Below are positions 8,415 through 17,966 of a stretch of DNA of 64,000 bases, in pieces. The notes below the pieces were generated by a model, which did not search any database, had not been told where the DNA came from, and was given only the letters and a program-made list of their open reading frames with translations. The DNA is from Wolfiporia cocos (lineage: Eukaryota > Basidiomycota > Agaricomycetes > Polyporales > Phaeolaceae): positions 1,116,001 through 1,180,000 of the forward strand of contig JACCLO010000009.1 of NCBI GenBank assembly GCA_029448655.1. Direction: 5' to 3'. Both the position numbers and the translations under genes were made by a program. Every line of letters begins with the position of its first letter. Within the stretch, counting starts at the first letter, position 1.

Positions 8415-11400
8415 AGAACACACCAGCCCCGCAGCGGCTGGGAGTGTACAGCGCCCCGAAGAAGCGCACCTCTACGAAGAGGCTTCACAGAGACCCCTTA
8501 TCTCGTGGGAAGATAAGGCGGTCGTACGTCACCCGGTATCCCATCTCGGTATATTCGGTAACTCGGCAATGGACTTTGCCCGGAGGACTCGGACACTAGC
8601 TACACGTGCCCCTCCTGTAAAATACTTTTATCCTGACCCGCTCGCGTCGAAGTTTTTCACTTTGTATAATGTACATGGAAACGATTCTCGAGACGACAAT
8701 AAATCGTTCTCTATCGAAGTGGAACTGTGGGTATATGGAAAGAAAGTTAACGCCATGGCATTAATCGACACCGGTGCATCTATAAGCGTCATAGATAAGA
8801 AACTCGTCCATGAAGAAAAGTTAGTCACTCAGAAACTACCTTCGCCTCTCGAGATTCGCAACGCCGACGGTACCTCTAATACCGCCGGTAATATCAATAT
8901 GGCAGTAAAAGCTTATATGGTGCACGAGGAACACAAGTCCACCGAATTCTTGTACGTAATGGACGTACAAAATGCGGATGTGATCCTCGGATATGACTGG
9001 TTCCTGAAACACAACCCGGACTTCAATTGGCCGGAAGGAACCTTCACATATCGGTGTACGGAAAAATGCAAACATGGCAAACGGGTTTCGATTTCAGAGG
9101 AAGAGGACGAAATCGAACCCCGCAACATCTATCAGATCATCAATGACTTTCCAATAGATTTTCTCGGCTTAGAGGAGCCGGAGAATCCCTTTGTCGCTTG
9201 GGTGAACACCCTTGACGAAGGAACGGAACTCCTTATCGATGCCATTCAGTCGATAACGGAGAAGTCGGATGATGAATTCCTGACAGATGCGGATCTCCAG
9301 AAATGGAAATCCTTGGTTCCGGAGGAATACCAGGAGTTTGGTCCCACGGTATTTTCTCAACGCGCGTCCGAAAGGATGCCCGAACGGAAACCATATGACC
9401 ACGCCATCGACTTCCCCGATGACGCGGTACTACCGCCCCCGAGTAAGGCATACAAGATGTCTCCTCAGGAAGCGAACTCGCTAGATCAGTGGATTCAGGA
9501 AGAGTTACGGAAGGGCTACATCCGACACTCGAAATCCCCGATCGCGAGCCCGGTCTTCTTCGTCCCTAAAAAAGACGGCGGAGCCCGAATGGTAGTCGAT
9601 TACCGAAAAGTAAACGACTTAACCATTAAAAACAGGTACCCTCTCCCACGCATAGACGAGCTTATCGATAAGCTTAGCCAGGCTTCGATATTTACGAAGC
9701 TCGACTTGCGTTGGGGTTACAACAACGTAAGAATCAAGGAGGGAGATGAATGGAAGACCGCATTCATTACGCCTAACGGCCTTTACGAAGCTGTAGTCAT
9801 GTACTTCGGCTTTTGTAATGCACCCAGCACGTTCCAACACATGATGAACGATATCCTAGGTGACCTTATCAGAGAAGGAAAGGTCATTGTCTACCTAGAC
9901 GACATCCTTGTGTTCGGAAACGACCTGTTGGAACACCGTCGTATTGTCAAGCAAGTATTACAAATCTTGCAAGACAACGACTTGTTCGCGAAGCCTGAAA
10001 AGTGCTTCTTCGAACAAAGCAGTATTGAATACCTGGGAATGATCATTTCCAAAGGAAAAGTCGAAATGGACCCTAAGAAGGTAGCCGGCGTAATGGACTG
10101 GCCTACACCTGCCAAGGTGAAGGACGTCCAGGCCTTTGTTGGCTTCGCCAACTACTACCGTCGGTTCATTAAAGACTTCTCCAAAGTGGTTAAGCCGTTA
10201 ACCGAACTGTCCAAGAAAAACACGCAGTGGAATTGGGGACCCGAACAAGCGGAAGCATTCCAAACTCTCAAGGAAGCTTTCACATCGGCTCCAATACTCC
10301 GGATCCCAGATCAGGAGTCCCCGTTCCGCGTGGAAGCGGATTCTTCCGATTACGCAACTGGTGCAGTGCTATCGCAATACTCTTCGGAGGATAAGCTCTG
10401 GCACCCGGTAGCCTTTTACTCGAAATCTCTATCAGCACCCGAAAGGAACTATGAGATTTACGATAAGGAGTTGCTCGCAATCATCCGCGCTCTAGAGGAA
10501 TGGAGACATTACCTCGAAGGACACCCACACAAATTTGAAGTATGGTCGGATCATCTCAACCTAACATATTTCAAATCGGCACAACGGCTAACCCGGAGAC
10601 AGGCACGTTGGAGTCTTTACCTGACAAGGTTCAACTTCACCATGTGCCACAAACCCGGTAAAACAATGCTTACGGCTGATCCTCTGTCACGGAGGCCAGA
10701 CCATGAAGAGGGGGTGGAACTCGACAATCGCGATCAAATTTTGCTGAAACCGGAATACTTTACGGTTAGGGCGCTAGAAGCGTCACAGCAGGAGATACAA
10801 TCAGGCGACGAGGACCTTCTCCGACAAATCCGACAAGCCCTCATGGACGATCAGATTACCAAGGATTACCAGGAACTACTGAAAAGTGGTCCCAAGGAAT
10901 TCGGTAAAGATCTCCAGGAATGGAACATGGAGGCCGGATTACTCCTCAGACGAGGAAAAGTGTACGTTCCAAAAGAGCCTAAGGAATTACGCACGAAGAT
11001 TCTGGAGTTACACCATGATCATGTAACAGCCGGTCACTTCGGACGATGGAAGACCTATGAACTTCTATCACGTAATTACTGGTGGCCTGGAATGACCACG
11101 ATGGTAAAGCAATACGTGGAAGGTTGCGACACATGCCAACGCATGAAGAACCGCAACCAGACCCCGTATGGACCCCTGCAACCGCTCCCAGTACCGGAAG
11201 CACCCTGGGACACAATCACAATCGACTTCATCGTCCACTTACCGCCCAGCGGCGAACGCAAACAATTCACTGCTATTATGGTAGTAGTGGACCGATTGAC
11301 CAAGCGCGCACATTTCATTCCCACGTCAGACAATATCTCGGCAAAGGAATTAGCGAACCTCCTGTACCTTCGGATTTATCCGAACCACGGGCTTCCGAAA

Positions 11401-12891
11401 CAAATCATTTCGGACAGAGGACCGCAATTCTCTTCTGAGCTATTCAAGGGATGGTGCGAGCAATTGGGAATTCAGAGGTCGATGACGACAGCCTACCACC
11501 CGCAAGCGGACGGCCAAACGGAGAGAATTAACCAAATTCTAGAACAATACCTACGATGCTACATCGACGTTATCCAAAAAGATAACTGGGTATTCTATCT
11601 CCCCACGGCAGAGTTCGCGTACAATAACGCGGCTAGTGAGACGACCAAGAATAGTCCATTCTTCGTCGAACTAGGAAGGCATCCCAATGCAGGACCTACG
11701 GATTTGAAGCCGACGCAATATTCGGATTTAAATCAATTTGCTTACGCCAGATGGTCAGCACAAGAACAAGCTAAGGCAGCTATGAAACTGGCTGCTGAAC
11801 GCTGGTCTTGGTACTACGATCAACATAAGCGCTCGGTACCGTTTAAAGTCGGCGACAAGGTACTCGTTGACGCCCGTAGCTGGCAAGACTCCGAAAGAAG
11901 TCTTAGTCCACGCTATTTGGGACCATTTAAGATAATTGAACAATTATCTCCGGTCACCTTTAGGGTACATATGGACGAGCAATACAGGGCTTACCACCCA
12001 GTATTCCACGCTTCCAAGTTGGTCATGTACAAGGACCCTGTGCATCAGAAAAAACCAGAGCCTCAACCAGAAATGGTCGACGGCGAGGAATTATGGGAAG
12101 TCGAGAAGATCTTAGATCATCGTCTCCGCGCAGGAAGAGTTGAATACAGAATCCGATGGAAGGGATTCGGTATCAATGACGACTCCTGGGTACGCGAGGC
12201 CGATCTCGACTCGGCATATGACATTCTGCAGGAATACAAGGCTTCACACCCTATCCCGATGCAGGATGTCCCCCTCAGGCGATCAGCTAGAAGGAAAGAA
12301 GCAGTTCATGTCTTCGACCCTGACAGCGACGACTGGGAAGCCGATGAATGCACATGGCCAGACGACTGGCCGCAGTATCGTGAAACATTTGCGAAGGACC
12401 CTAAGCAACGCATGGTTAGACACCCCGACGGGGGATGGATGTCAGCGGACATTAACCAAAACGCGGATTTGAAAATCGTAGTCGGTGAAGGCGGCCGAAT
12501 GCCGGAAAAAGGAACCAAGGACTCGGTTGGGTTTGACCTGTACACTGCAACAGGCGACGTTCTGCCAGCTCACGGGCAGACAGAATACAACACCAAACTG
12601 AAAATCCAGGTACCTTTCGGCACTTACGGACGTATCGCCCCCCGCTCTAGTCTCGCACGCAAAGGCATAGACGTAATGGGTGGCGTTATCGACCACGATT
12701 ATCAAGGCGAAGTAATCATCATTCTCCGGAATCACTCCGACATATCTATCGATATTCGGGCCGGCGATAAGATTGCCCAGCTAATCTGCGAAGTTGCAAA
12801 GGACCCGCATATTACGCTACACGGAAAATCTTACTTTGAAAAGATTAAATCCGAGCGCGGTACTGGTGGATTCGGCTCCACAGGAAAGTAA
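8356..12891 (+). CDS. pol: Pol of element A: protease, RT, RNase H, integrase, chromodomain, dUTPase
   Basis: An uninterrupted 1511-residue frame. Protease active site ALIDTGASISVID (residues about 134-146); RT with YLDDILVF (about 512); RNase H with EADSSDYATG, the catalytic Glu in YDKELLAIIRALEEW, and SDHLNLTYF (about 655-740); integrase zinc site HHDH...CDTC (about 885-930) and catalytic Asp-Asp-Glu (TIDF about 955, SDRG about 1019, TERINQ about 1055); chromodomain LWEVEKILDHR...WVREADL (about 1245-1295); trimeric dUTPase (about 1381-1511) with all five motifs: SVGFDLYT, PRSSLA, GVIDHDYQGEV, AGDKIAQLI and a C-terminal RGTGGFGSTG. It overlaps gag by 59 nt in the +1 frame, so expression needs a frameshift or internal start. 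The first in-frame ATG is used here; the true N terminus is uncertain. Confidence 0.95.
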   Translation: MSGPSRFPSPQPHVSKTFCEEHTSPAAAGSVQRPEEAHLYEEASQRPLISWEDKAVVRHPVSHLGIFGNSAMDFARRTRTLATRAPPVKYFYPDPLASKFFTLYNVHGNDSRDDNKSFSIEVELWVYGKKVNAMALIDTGASISVIDKKLVHEEKLVTQKLPSPLEIRNADGTSNTAGNINMAVKAYMVHEEHKSTEFLYVMDVQNADVILGYDWFLKHNPDFNWPEGTFTYRCTEKCKHGKRVSISEEEDEIEPRNIYQIINDFPIDFLGLEEPENPFVAWVNTLDEGTELLIDAIQSITEKSDDEFLTDADLQKWKSLVPEEYQEFGPTVFSQRASERMPERKPYDHAIDFPDDAVLPPPSKAYKMSPQEANSLDQWIQEELRKGYIRHSKSPIASPVFFVPKKDGGARMVVDYRKVNDLTIKNRYPLPRIDELIDKLSQASIFTKLDLRWGYNNVRIKEGDEWKTAFITPNGLYEAVVMYFGFCNAPSTFQHMMNDILGDLIREGKVIVYLDDILVFGNDLLEHRRIVKQVLQILQDNDLFAKPEKCFFEQSSIEYLGMIISKGKVEMDPKKVAGVMDWPTPAKVKDVQAFVGFANYYRRFIKDFSKVVKPLTELSKKNTQWNWGPEQAEAFQTLKEAFTSAPILRIPDQESPFRVEADSSDYATGAVLSQYSSEDKLWHPVAFYSKSLSAPERNYEIYDKELLAIIRALEEWRHYLEGHPHKFEVWSDHLNLTYFKSAQRLTRRQARWSLYLTRFNFTMCHKPGKTMLTADPLSRRPDHEEGVELDNRDQILLKPEYFTVRALEASQQEIQSGDEDLLRQIRQALMDDQITKDYQELLKSGPKEFGKDLQEWNMEAGLLLRRGKVYVPKEPKELRTKILELHHDHVTAGHFGRWKTYELLSRNYWWPGMTTMVKQYVEGCDTCQRMKNRNQTPYGPLQPLPVPEAPWDTITIDFIVHLPPSGERKQFTAIMVVVDRLTKRAHFIPTSDNISAKELANLLYLRIYPNHGLPKQIISDRGPQFSSELFKGWCEQLGIQRSMTTAYHPQADGQTERINQILEQYLRCYIDVIQKDNWVFYLPTAEFAYNNAASETTKNSPFFVELGRHPNAGPTDLKPTQYSDLNQFAYARWSAQEQAKAAMKLAAERWSWYYDQHKRSVPFKVGDKVLVDARSWQDSERSLSPRYLGPFKIIEQLSPVTFRVHMDEQYRAYHPVFHASKLVMYKDPVHQKKPEPQPEMVDGEELWEVEKILDHRLRAGRVEYRIRWKGFGINDDSWVREADLDSAYDILQEYKASHPIPMQDVPLRRSARRKEAVHVFDPDSDDWEADECTWPDDWPQYRETFAKDPKQRMVRHPDGGWMSADINQNADLKIVVGEGGRMPEKGTKDSVGFDLYTATGDVLPAHGQTEYNTKLKIQVPFGTYGRIAPRSSLARKGIDVMGGVIDHDYQGEVIIILRNHSDISIDIRAGDKIAQLICEVAKDPHITLHGKSYFEKIKSERGTGGFGSTGK
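10704..10715 (+). promoter_or_regulatory. Internal (central) polypurine tract of A
   Basis: TGAAGAGGGGGT inside pol between RNase H and integrase is identical to 12917-12928 at the 3' LTR. It is kept at the same site in E and I, and nearly so in B and C. Confidence 0.55.
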
Positions 12892-12914
12892 TCGTTCCAT
12901 TAGGGACAATGGAA

Positions 12915-12930
12915 CCTGAAGAGGGGGTAA
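12915..12930 (+). promoter_or_regulatory. 3' polypurine tract of A
   Basis: CCTGAAGAGGGGGTAA directly abuts the 3' LTR and is the expected primer for plus-strand DNA. Confidence 0.88.
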
Positions 12931-13627
12931 TGTCACAGATTTGGGACATGTCACTATTTTTCCCGTATTTTTACCTATTTATCTGGTATTTCTACGACCT
13001 TGTAGACATTTACGCTGCTAAGCGCCCGTCTACACGTACACGCAACCAAACAACACGTACACAACGCGGTATACGTCCACTAGTCATAACAACACGTACA
13101 TAACACGTTTGTACGCGTCAATGACTCAGCGGACTAACCTCCGGTGTCACGCGCCTTACGCATATCCCGTTATCGGGCTATGTCACTACAATTGGATAAG
13201 CGGCCCGCTCGTTATCACATGCCAATGCCCTTAGTATTACTCATATCCCGATACCGGTATATAATAATCACGTGCATGGCTTACTAACGTAGCAACGCCA
13301 CTTCCACAACATGGACCTACGGTCCTAACAACGTTTCTTACTGGTGCGGCCATTACCGGCGCACATGGTCTACTGTAGTTTACGACTTAGCTGTATTAGT
13401 TACGTCTGCGCACAGACCGTCTTCATGTTTGGCTCCCTTACTGGTAACCAAACAATGCATGTATATAAGTAGGGCTATCGCTACGATAAGCCTTAGATTT
13501 GTTCTCTGCATTCGCACAGTCACATATCATCTCTGCTTGCGCCCACTAGTCTCCTCACCAACCTCCAGCAACTCCTTCAAGTCGCATATTAGGTTATAGT
13601 GTGAGTCCCACAGTCTAGTCTGTGTCA
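12931..13627 (+). repeat. 3' LTR of element A
   Basis: 697 bp, TGTCACAG to CTGTGTCA, with no difference from 3658-4354 by eye. It is followed by the target duplication gagac at 13628-13632. Confidence 0.96.
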
Positions 13628-14041
13628 GAGACGCAACCAGTCATAGCCAAGGATTAGGTCTGGTTCTAGGTGCATGACCGTCAGACCTATTTTTTCCTTG
13701 TGTGTGCCATGTTGCATGAATGCTTTTACTGATTGCGTTAAGCGGCCGGCGACGTTTTCTGTTCCGTCTGCGTTTGTAACCGTAATAGGAAATGCTAGTT
13801 TGTCGGTGACCAGCTTATGTTTATCGACCAATCGTTGTGATATGACCGATATGGTTGCACCGCTGTCGATTAAAGCCAGAGCCTGCACTTTTTGCCCATA
13901 TACCCAGAGTGTTACTTCGACACGAAATGATCGAGCGAAGTCACGCGCATCGTTGCCAAAAATATGATACATTGACTCGAATACACTCTTTACAGCGGGT
14001 ACGGGACTAAAGTTACATGGGAGCACAAGTGGGCAGGTCAT
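13628..14041 (-). pseudogene. pol: Element B pol N-terminal part: protease
   Basis: Start of B pol, cut at 13628 by element A and continued at 3657. It contains the retropepsin-like active site ALIDSGATISVIS and the flap-side NADGTENVAG block, ending LILGYDWLR. The pol ATG at 14041-14039 overlaps the gag stop as TGATG. The pol frame is -1 relative to gag and a GGGTTTT slip heptamer lies just upstream in gag. Confidence 0.9.
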
Positions 14042-16332
14042 CACATGTGCTCGGTGAGAAAACCCGAGGCAGAGCTTCCGTAGATGCCCAGGGTGTTTGC
14101 GGAGTCGGCTATCCGCTTGCGAAGCCAGGGCAGATGTGTCCTGATGGAGTCGCCCGACGGTGTAGGTGCAGTCGAAGTCGAACCAGTCGACTGGGTCTGG
14201 ACAGGGCTGGTGCTTTCTGCCGATCGCACCGGGCTCCCGCTTTTCTCCTCATCGCTGATGCGCGTAGTGGGGGCCAGAGGAACCACCTCTGGTTGCTTCA
14301 GAACGTTGGTCCGGATGGTCCCTACGGTGGCTTGGGGGGACTCATCTTCGTCGTCAGTCACCAGTTCCTGGGTGCTGACAATTCGGACCTTGTATTTCTT
14401 TTTCGGGTCCAATTTCTTCTGGCCCGACTGTTGCGTTCCGCTCGACGAGCCTGTCGGCTTCGTCGTTCCGCTTCCACTACTGGCCGGCTTGGCTTCCTTC
14501 GGCTTGTTCTTAGGGTTCTCAGGACAGTCGCCCCACTTGTGTTGTCCAGGGTGCTTGCGACAGTCCTTCCCGTAAGAGCCGGTTTCCTTTGCCTTGCCTT
14601 TGCCTTTGTCATCAGCCTTGGCAGGCTTCGACGTAGCTTTATCGGTGGTCTTGCCAGACCCCGACGACTCCTTCTTCTTTTCTTCCTCAAAGATCTTGCC
14701 TTTGAGTTTATCCGGGTATTGCCTCTTGTAGAGGTCAATGGCCATATCGAGGTATACCTCCCAGTCGGTCGGCATTGTGAAGCCGGGCACCGATTCCAAG
14801 GTAGCGAGGGTCTCTCGTACCTTTTCCGGGAGGATCCGTTTGATGTGACTGAACAACGTCTTGTTGTCAGTCTCGGCCAGGCGAGCCAGGGTCCTGAGCT
14901 TCTGTGCCCAAGAGAAGAAGTCCGATTGGAGCTTCTTTTTCCCTTCGTCTCCGAAGTACCCTTCAATCTCCTTTTCGGCAATCTCCTTGTCCGTTTTCTT
15001 GCCGTACACCTTCTCGATTGTTTCCGCAAACGTTTTCCAGGTGTGCCCCGAGGTTTGTCCGGCGGCGATTTTATCAACTACCGGCGACATGTACTGGTAG
15101 GCCTCGCCCGTAAGCCGTAGCAGGGCTTGGCGAACCTTGTCCTCCTCGAGGGTCACTTTGGCGTCTGCGAAATACATGCCCATTTTTTGGATCCACTCTT
15201 TCGATGAGATGGAATCCTTGGGGCCCGAGAATTTGGGCGGCTGAGTCGGTTTGGTCTGTTGGAAGTTGACCGTTGTGGCTGCTGCTGACGCGGCTGCCGG
15301 TGCGTTTTTTAGAGCGGTTAACTCCGCTTCGAGTTGGTCGATTCTATTAATTAGTGCCGTGACCTGGGCACCGCTGGGTCCCGCGGTTGCGGTTGCCGGT
15401 CGTTTTTGCAGTACTGCAATGTCTTTTTCTATGCGGACGAACCGATTTTCGGAAAGGGTGTCCAATTGTTGCCGTAAACTCTCCGCTTCCTCTAGTGCTT
15501 CGATTCTATTTTGAAGCACCTGGTTGTGGCTCCGGATCTGGTTGGTCTTGTTCCAGACCATTTCCAAATCCGTGTCCACCCAGCTTTTGTAGTCCGCGAG
15601 GTTGCTGTAGAGATGGTTTTTGGCTTGGTACAGCGCCTCCCTGTAAGCTTCCTTTCCCACCTGCAGAACTTCGTCTGAGGCGGCCACTTCCAGAGTGCGC
15701 TGCAACCTTCCCATCAATTCATTCTCGCTCCTTTCTGGCTGCGCGACGATTTCCAGAGTCCTCCTTTCGTATGCAGGGAGGAGATCGGGGAGTGTCCCAA
15801 ATAGGGGCTCCGTGTTGATCGTTTCCTCCGGTCGCGGGGTCTCGCTGCCTTCAGGGGTGATGACTGCGCGACGTGCGGGTGTTTCCGTGTTGAAGAGCCT
15901 GGCGGCTCTTGTGCGTGGCGACGCTTCTTCCTCTGAGTACCAGTGGATGTCACCGTATAGGACTATGAGGTCCGACAGGGGGATGGCGGTACAATAGTTG
16001 TCCCACCTCCACCACGAGATGTGGTTCCTGGTCGAATCTTCCCCGTAGTACTTGATGTACGCCGTGTGGTTTACGTTCAGGAAAGGGCGCACATGCGCCG
16101 GAATTGAGTTGAAGGAGGTGACACTCCCCCTAACTCTGATGCCGAATACGACTCGCAGGTAGTCCATCAAGCATGTCTGCTCTCCGGGCCACGCGTGCTT
16201 GCCGACGGTGGGGCGGTAGGCCGTAGCCACCTTGTGGGTGTTGTACAAAGCGCCTTGGACGATTGTGTAGGACACCATTGCTGGACAGTATTCGTCAGCT
16301 TGAGTTATTTTCTTCCTTAAACGATAATTCAA
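14041..16332 (-). CDS. gag: Gag of element B
   Basis: An intact 763-residue frame, longer than the other gags here because of an extra N-terminal region of about 150 residues rich in aromatic residues (SWWRWDNY, HWYSEEE). Then come a coiled-coil around residues 270-350, a capsid-like core starting QPPKFSGP, a Lys-rich segment, and an unusual zinc-knuckle-like CRKHPGQHKWGDC near residue 590, which fits CX2HX3HX4C rather than CX2CX4HX4C. The C terminus has TVGT...PLAPTTRISD. An ATG at 16278 (MVSYTIVQG) is an alternative start. The stop overlaps the pol ATG by one base (TGATG). Confidence 0.9.
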   Translation of the reverse strand: MNYRLRKKITQADEYCPAMVSYTIVQGALYNTHKVATAYRPTVGKHAWPGEQTCLMDYLRVVFGIRVRGSVTSFNSIPAHVRPFLNVNHTAYIKYYGEDSTRNHISWWRWDNYCTAIPLSDLIVLYGDIHWYSEEEASPRTRAARLFNTETPARRAVITPEGSETPRPEETINTEPLFGTLPDLLPAYERRTLEIVAQPERSENELMGRLQRTLEVAASDEVLQVGKEAYREALYQAKNHLYSNLADYKSWVDTDLEMVWNKTNQIRSHNQVLQNRIEALEEAESLRQQLDTLSENRFVRIEKDIAVLQKRPATATAGPSGAQVTALINRIDQLEAELTALKNAPAAASAAATTVNFQQTKPTQPPKFSGPKDSISSKEWIQKMGMYFADAKVTLEEDKVRQALLRLTGEAYQYMSPVVDKIAAGQTSGHTWKTFAETIEKVYGKKTDKEIAEKEIEGYFGDEGKKKLQSDFFSWAQKLRTLARLAETDNKTLFSHIKRILPEKVRETLATLESVPGFTMPTDWEVYLDMAIDLYKRQYPDKLKGKIFEEEKKKESSGSGKTTDKATSKPAKADDKGKGKAKETGSYGKDCRKHPGQHKWGDCPENPKNKPKEAKPASSGSGTTKPTGSSSGTQQSGQKKLDPKKKYKVRIVSTQELVTDDEDESPQATVGTIRTNVLKQPEVVPLAPTTRISDEEKSGSPVRSAESTSPVQTQSTGSTSTAPTPSGDSIRTHLPWLRKRIADSANTLGIYGSSASGFLTEHM
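14059..14065 (-). promoter_or_regulatory. Candidate -1 frameshift site in B gag
   Basis: Minus-strand G-GGT-TTT in the gag phase X-XXY-YYZ, 15 nt before the gag stop codon. Pol is open in the -1 frame. GGRTTTT occurs at the same place in C, E, I and H. Confidence 0.6.
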
Positions 16333-16430
16333 GAAAAAGGTGCCTTTTCAGGACTTAAATGCCTTTTCAGGACTTTTCGCAATCAATGCCATGCACCAAA
16401 AAATACTGCCTTTTCAGGACTTTCTATCTA
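16333..16430 (-). other. Gag-ORF1 spacer of B with three hairpin repeats
   Basis: Three copies of CCTTTTCAGG (minus strand CCT-GAAA-AGG) at 16343-16352, 16362-16371 and 16409-16418, set in a repeated TGCCTTTTCAGGACTT. Each forms a short GNRA-type tetraloop hairpin immediately upstream of gag. Confidence 0.7.
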
Positions 16431-17246
16431 CTACAGCTGGGGTTTGCCAAGGTCGAAGTTGAGACTGCTATGTACTAAATGTGTTTTTAAGTACGTAACG
16501 TGCTGTTTCACGTCTAGGTCTCCAAAAACGTGCTCCACCCTCCTGAGATATTTTTCGAGGCGGCGGAGATCTTCGTTCTTCATGGAGTCCTGACAGACCC
16601 TTTGCTCCAGGTGTGTGGAGAGATCGTCAAAGTCGGTGATGAGGGTGGTGAATTTTGCTATGATGGGGGCCGTGGTGGTTGCGTCGGGTACCTTCCATAG
16701 CCGGAAAAGGTTTTTGTGGGCGGCGTTCATCTGTTTGTCGACGTCTAAGAACCAGTCCCACTTCTTCTCCGTGCAATGGACATCCTTGGGGTTCGGAAGA
16801 CCCCGCTTCTCGACCCACTCGGCCGGCATCCTAAGCTCCTCCACTCTTTCCAACAACGACTTCTTTGGAGGCTGGATTCGCTCCTGAAGACTCCTCACCA
16901 TTCTCTCGTCCTCAACCCTCTTTCTGGCCGCCTCGGCGATCAGCTGATCCAGTGATTGTTTCTGGATCCGAGCCTCGAGCTTCTCCTTCTGTCGAAGAAG
17001 CTTGTTGAGCTTCTTCCGCCTGATGTCGTCGAGGGCAGCCTCGTGGTTGACCCTTCGGATCTCCTCCGGGTCAGGGTTCGGCTTCCTGTAGAAGACGTCT
17101 TTGCCCTTTCGGGACTTTCCTCGCTTTGGGGCTGTGACCGCGGAGATGCGGTCTTCGAGCGATTTAGAGGAGGCAATGTGCCATTCCTTGCGCTCCCCCG
17201 TAGCGGCGTTTCTCGGTGTAACCGTGAAACGTGGTGCTTTCGGCAT
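16431..17246 (-). CDS. ORF1 of element B, unrecognised protein upstream of gag
   Basis: A 271-residue intact frame, starting MPKAPRF. It has no recognised domain but is clearly related to ORF1 of E: the N-terminal NAATGERKEWHI (E: NAANGKPELWDI) and the central AEWVEKR...CTEKKWDW (E: AEWAERR...CTEKKFDW). A charged helical stretch (about residues 85-130) resembles a coiled coil. Retention of a full frame in an element already cut elsewhere suggests it was under selection until recently. It is transcribed with gag from the LTR promoter. Confidence 0.82.
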   Translation of the reverse strand: MPKAPRFTVTPRNAATGERKEWHIASSKSLEDRISAVTAPKRGKSRKGKDVFYRKPNPDPEEIRRVNHEAALDDIRRKKLNKLLRQKEKLEARIQKQSLDQLIAEAARKRVEDERMVRSLQERIQPPKKSLLERVEELRMPAEWVEKRGLPNPKDVHCTEKKWDWFLDVDKQMNAAHKNLFRLWKVPDATTTAPIIAKFTTLITDFDDLSTHLEQRVCQDSMKNEDLRRLEKYLRRVEHVFGDLDVKQHVTYLKTHLVHSSLNFDLGKPQL

Positions 17247-17946
17247 GACTACGTAAAAGAAGTCTAAATGAGCTATTCTAGTGGAAATTCACGCGGTCTT
17301 CTGTCGGGGCTTATCGTCGCTTCTTGATGTGTCGTGCGCTTATCCTCCGGCGTCAATGGGCGCTCCGCCCTTGACCGGAGTTAGTGTCGGCGACTGGATT
17401 GCGTCTCTCTCACGCTACCAGGTGGGGGATACAGCAGGTCGTCTTCCCTTGACGCCTGGGAATGCAGGATTTGGGGTATTACACCCCGCATGTGCCCACG
17501 CCTCACTCCAGTTAGGTGGCTGCCAGTGTTAAAACCAAACCCATGCCCTGAGGGACTTAGAGGGCGCCAAGGCCAGAACTCTATCGTTCTGAAGCCGTAT
17601 CGGCAGCGGTTCTAGGCAGGGCAACTCGTGCCCACCATCCCAACTCTAAATAGAGTGGCCCCTGTACGCCTGGGGATAGGCGAGAAGGTCATCTCCGGCC
17701 CGGTCAAGAGGTTACACCGTTGCCATCGATTCCCAACATATGGGGAAAGGCTTGGCAGCCAGTCCCCGGTTCCGCTTAAGCCTACGGTCCGGCTATTTGC
17801 CCGAAGGCGGTGATCCCTCAGAACCCACTAAGGATACCCCGCTGCCTGGCGGCGAGCAGAGGTGCGCAGACGGCGACGAAAACCCCTAAGAAGAAAAAAT
17901 CCCAGACCCTCCAAGAGGGCGGGGGCGAAAGCGAGTTCTATTCATA
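17247..17946 (-). other. Non-coding leader of element B
   Basis: About 700 nt between primer site and ORF1 with no credible frame. It contains the block CCCCAGGCGTACAGGGGCC (minus strand, 17657-17675), also found in the leaders of A and D. It is probably a structured RNA region. Confidence 0.6.
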
Positions 17947-17966
17947 TAACACAAGATAACACTTAC
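17886..17966 (-). other. Candidate intron across the LTR end of B
   Basis: Minus-strand donor GTAAGT at 17966-17961, acceptor after GGGATTTTTTCTTCTTAG at 17886, 81 nt. It spans the primer site. Confidence 0.45.
17934..17944 (-). promoter_or_regulatory. Self-priming primer binding site of B
   Basis: The plus-strand AGTTCTATTCA is the mirror of TGAATAGAACT at 18058-18068, the predicted transcript start in the LTR. It lies two nt from the LTR end, as in A, D, E and I. Confidence 0.75.

Larger units (their letters stand above)
3658..13627 (+). mobile_element. Element A: complete Ty3/gypsy chromovirus with C-terminal dUTPase
   Basis: A 9970-bp element with two 697-bp LTRs (3658-4354 and 12931-13627) that show no difference by eye, flanked by the 5-bp target duplication gagac. 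Three long plus-strand frames (ORF1, gag, pol) are uninterrupted. It sits antisense inside the pol of element B. Identical LTRs and complete frames suggest a very recent insertion and possible autonomy. Confidence 0.97.
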
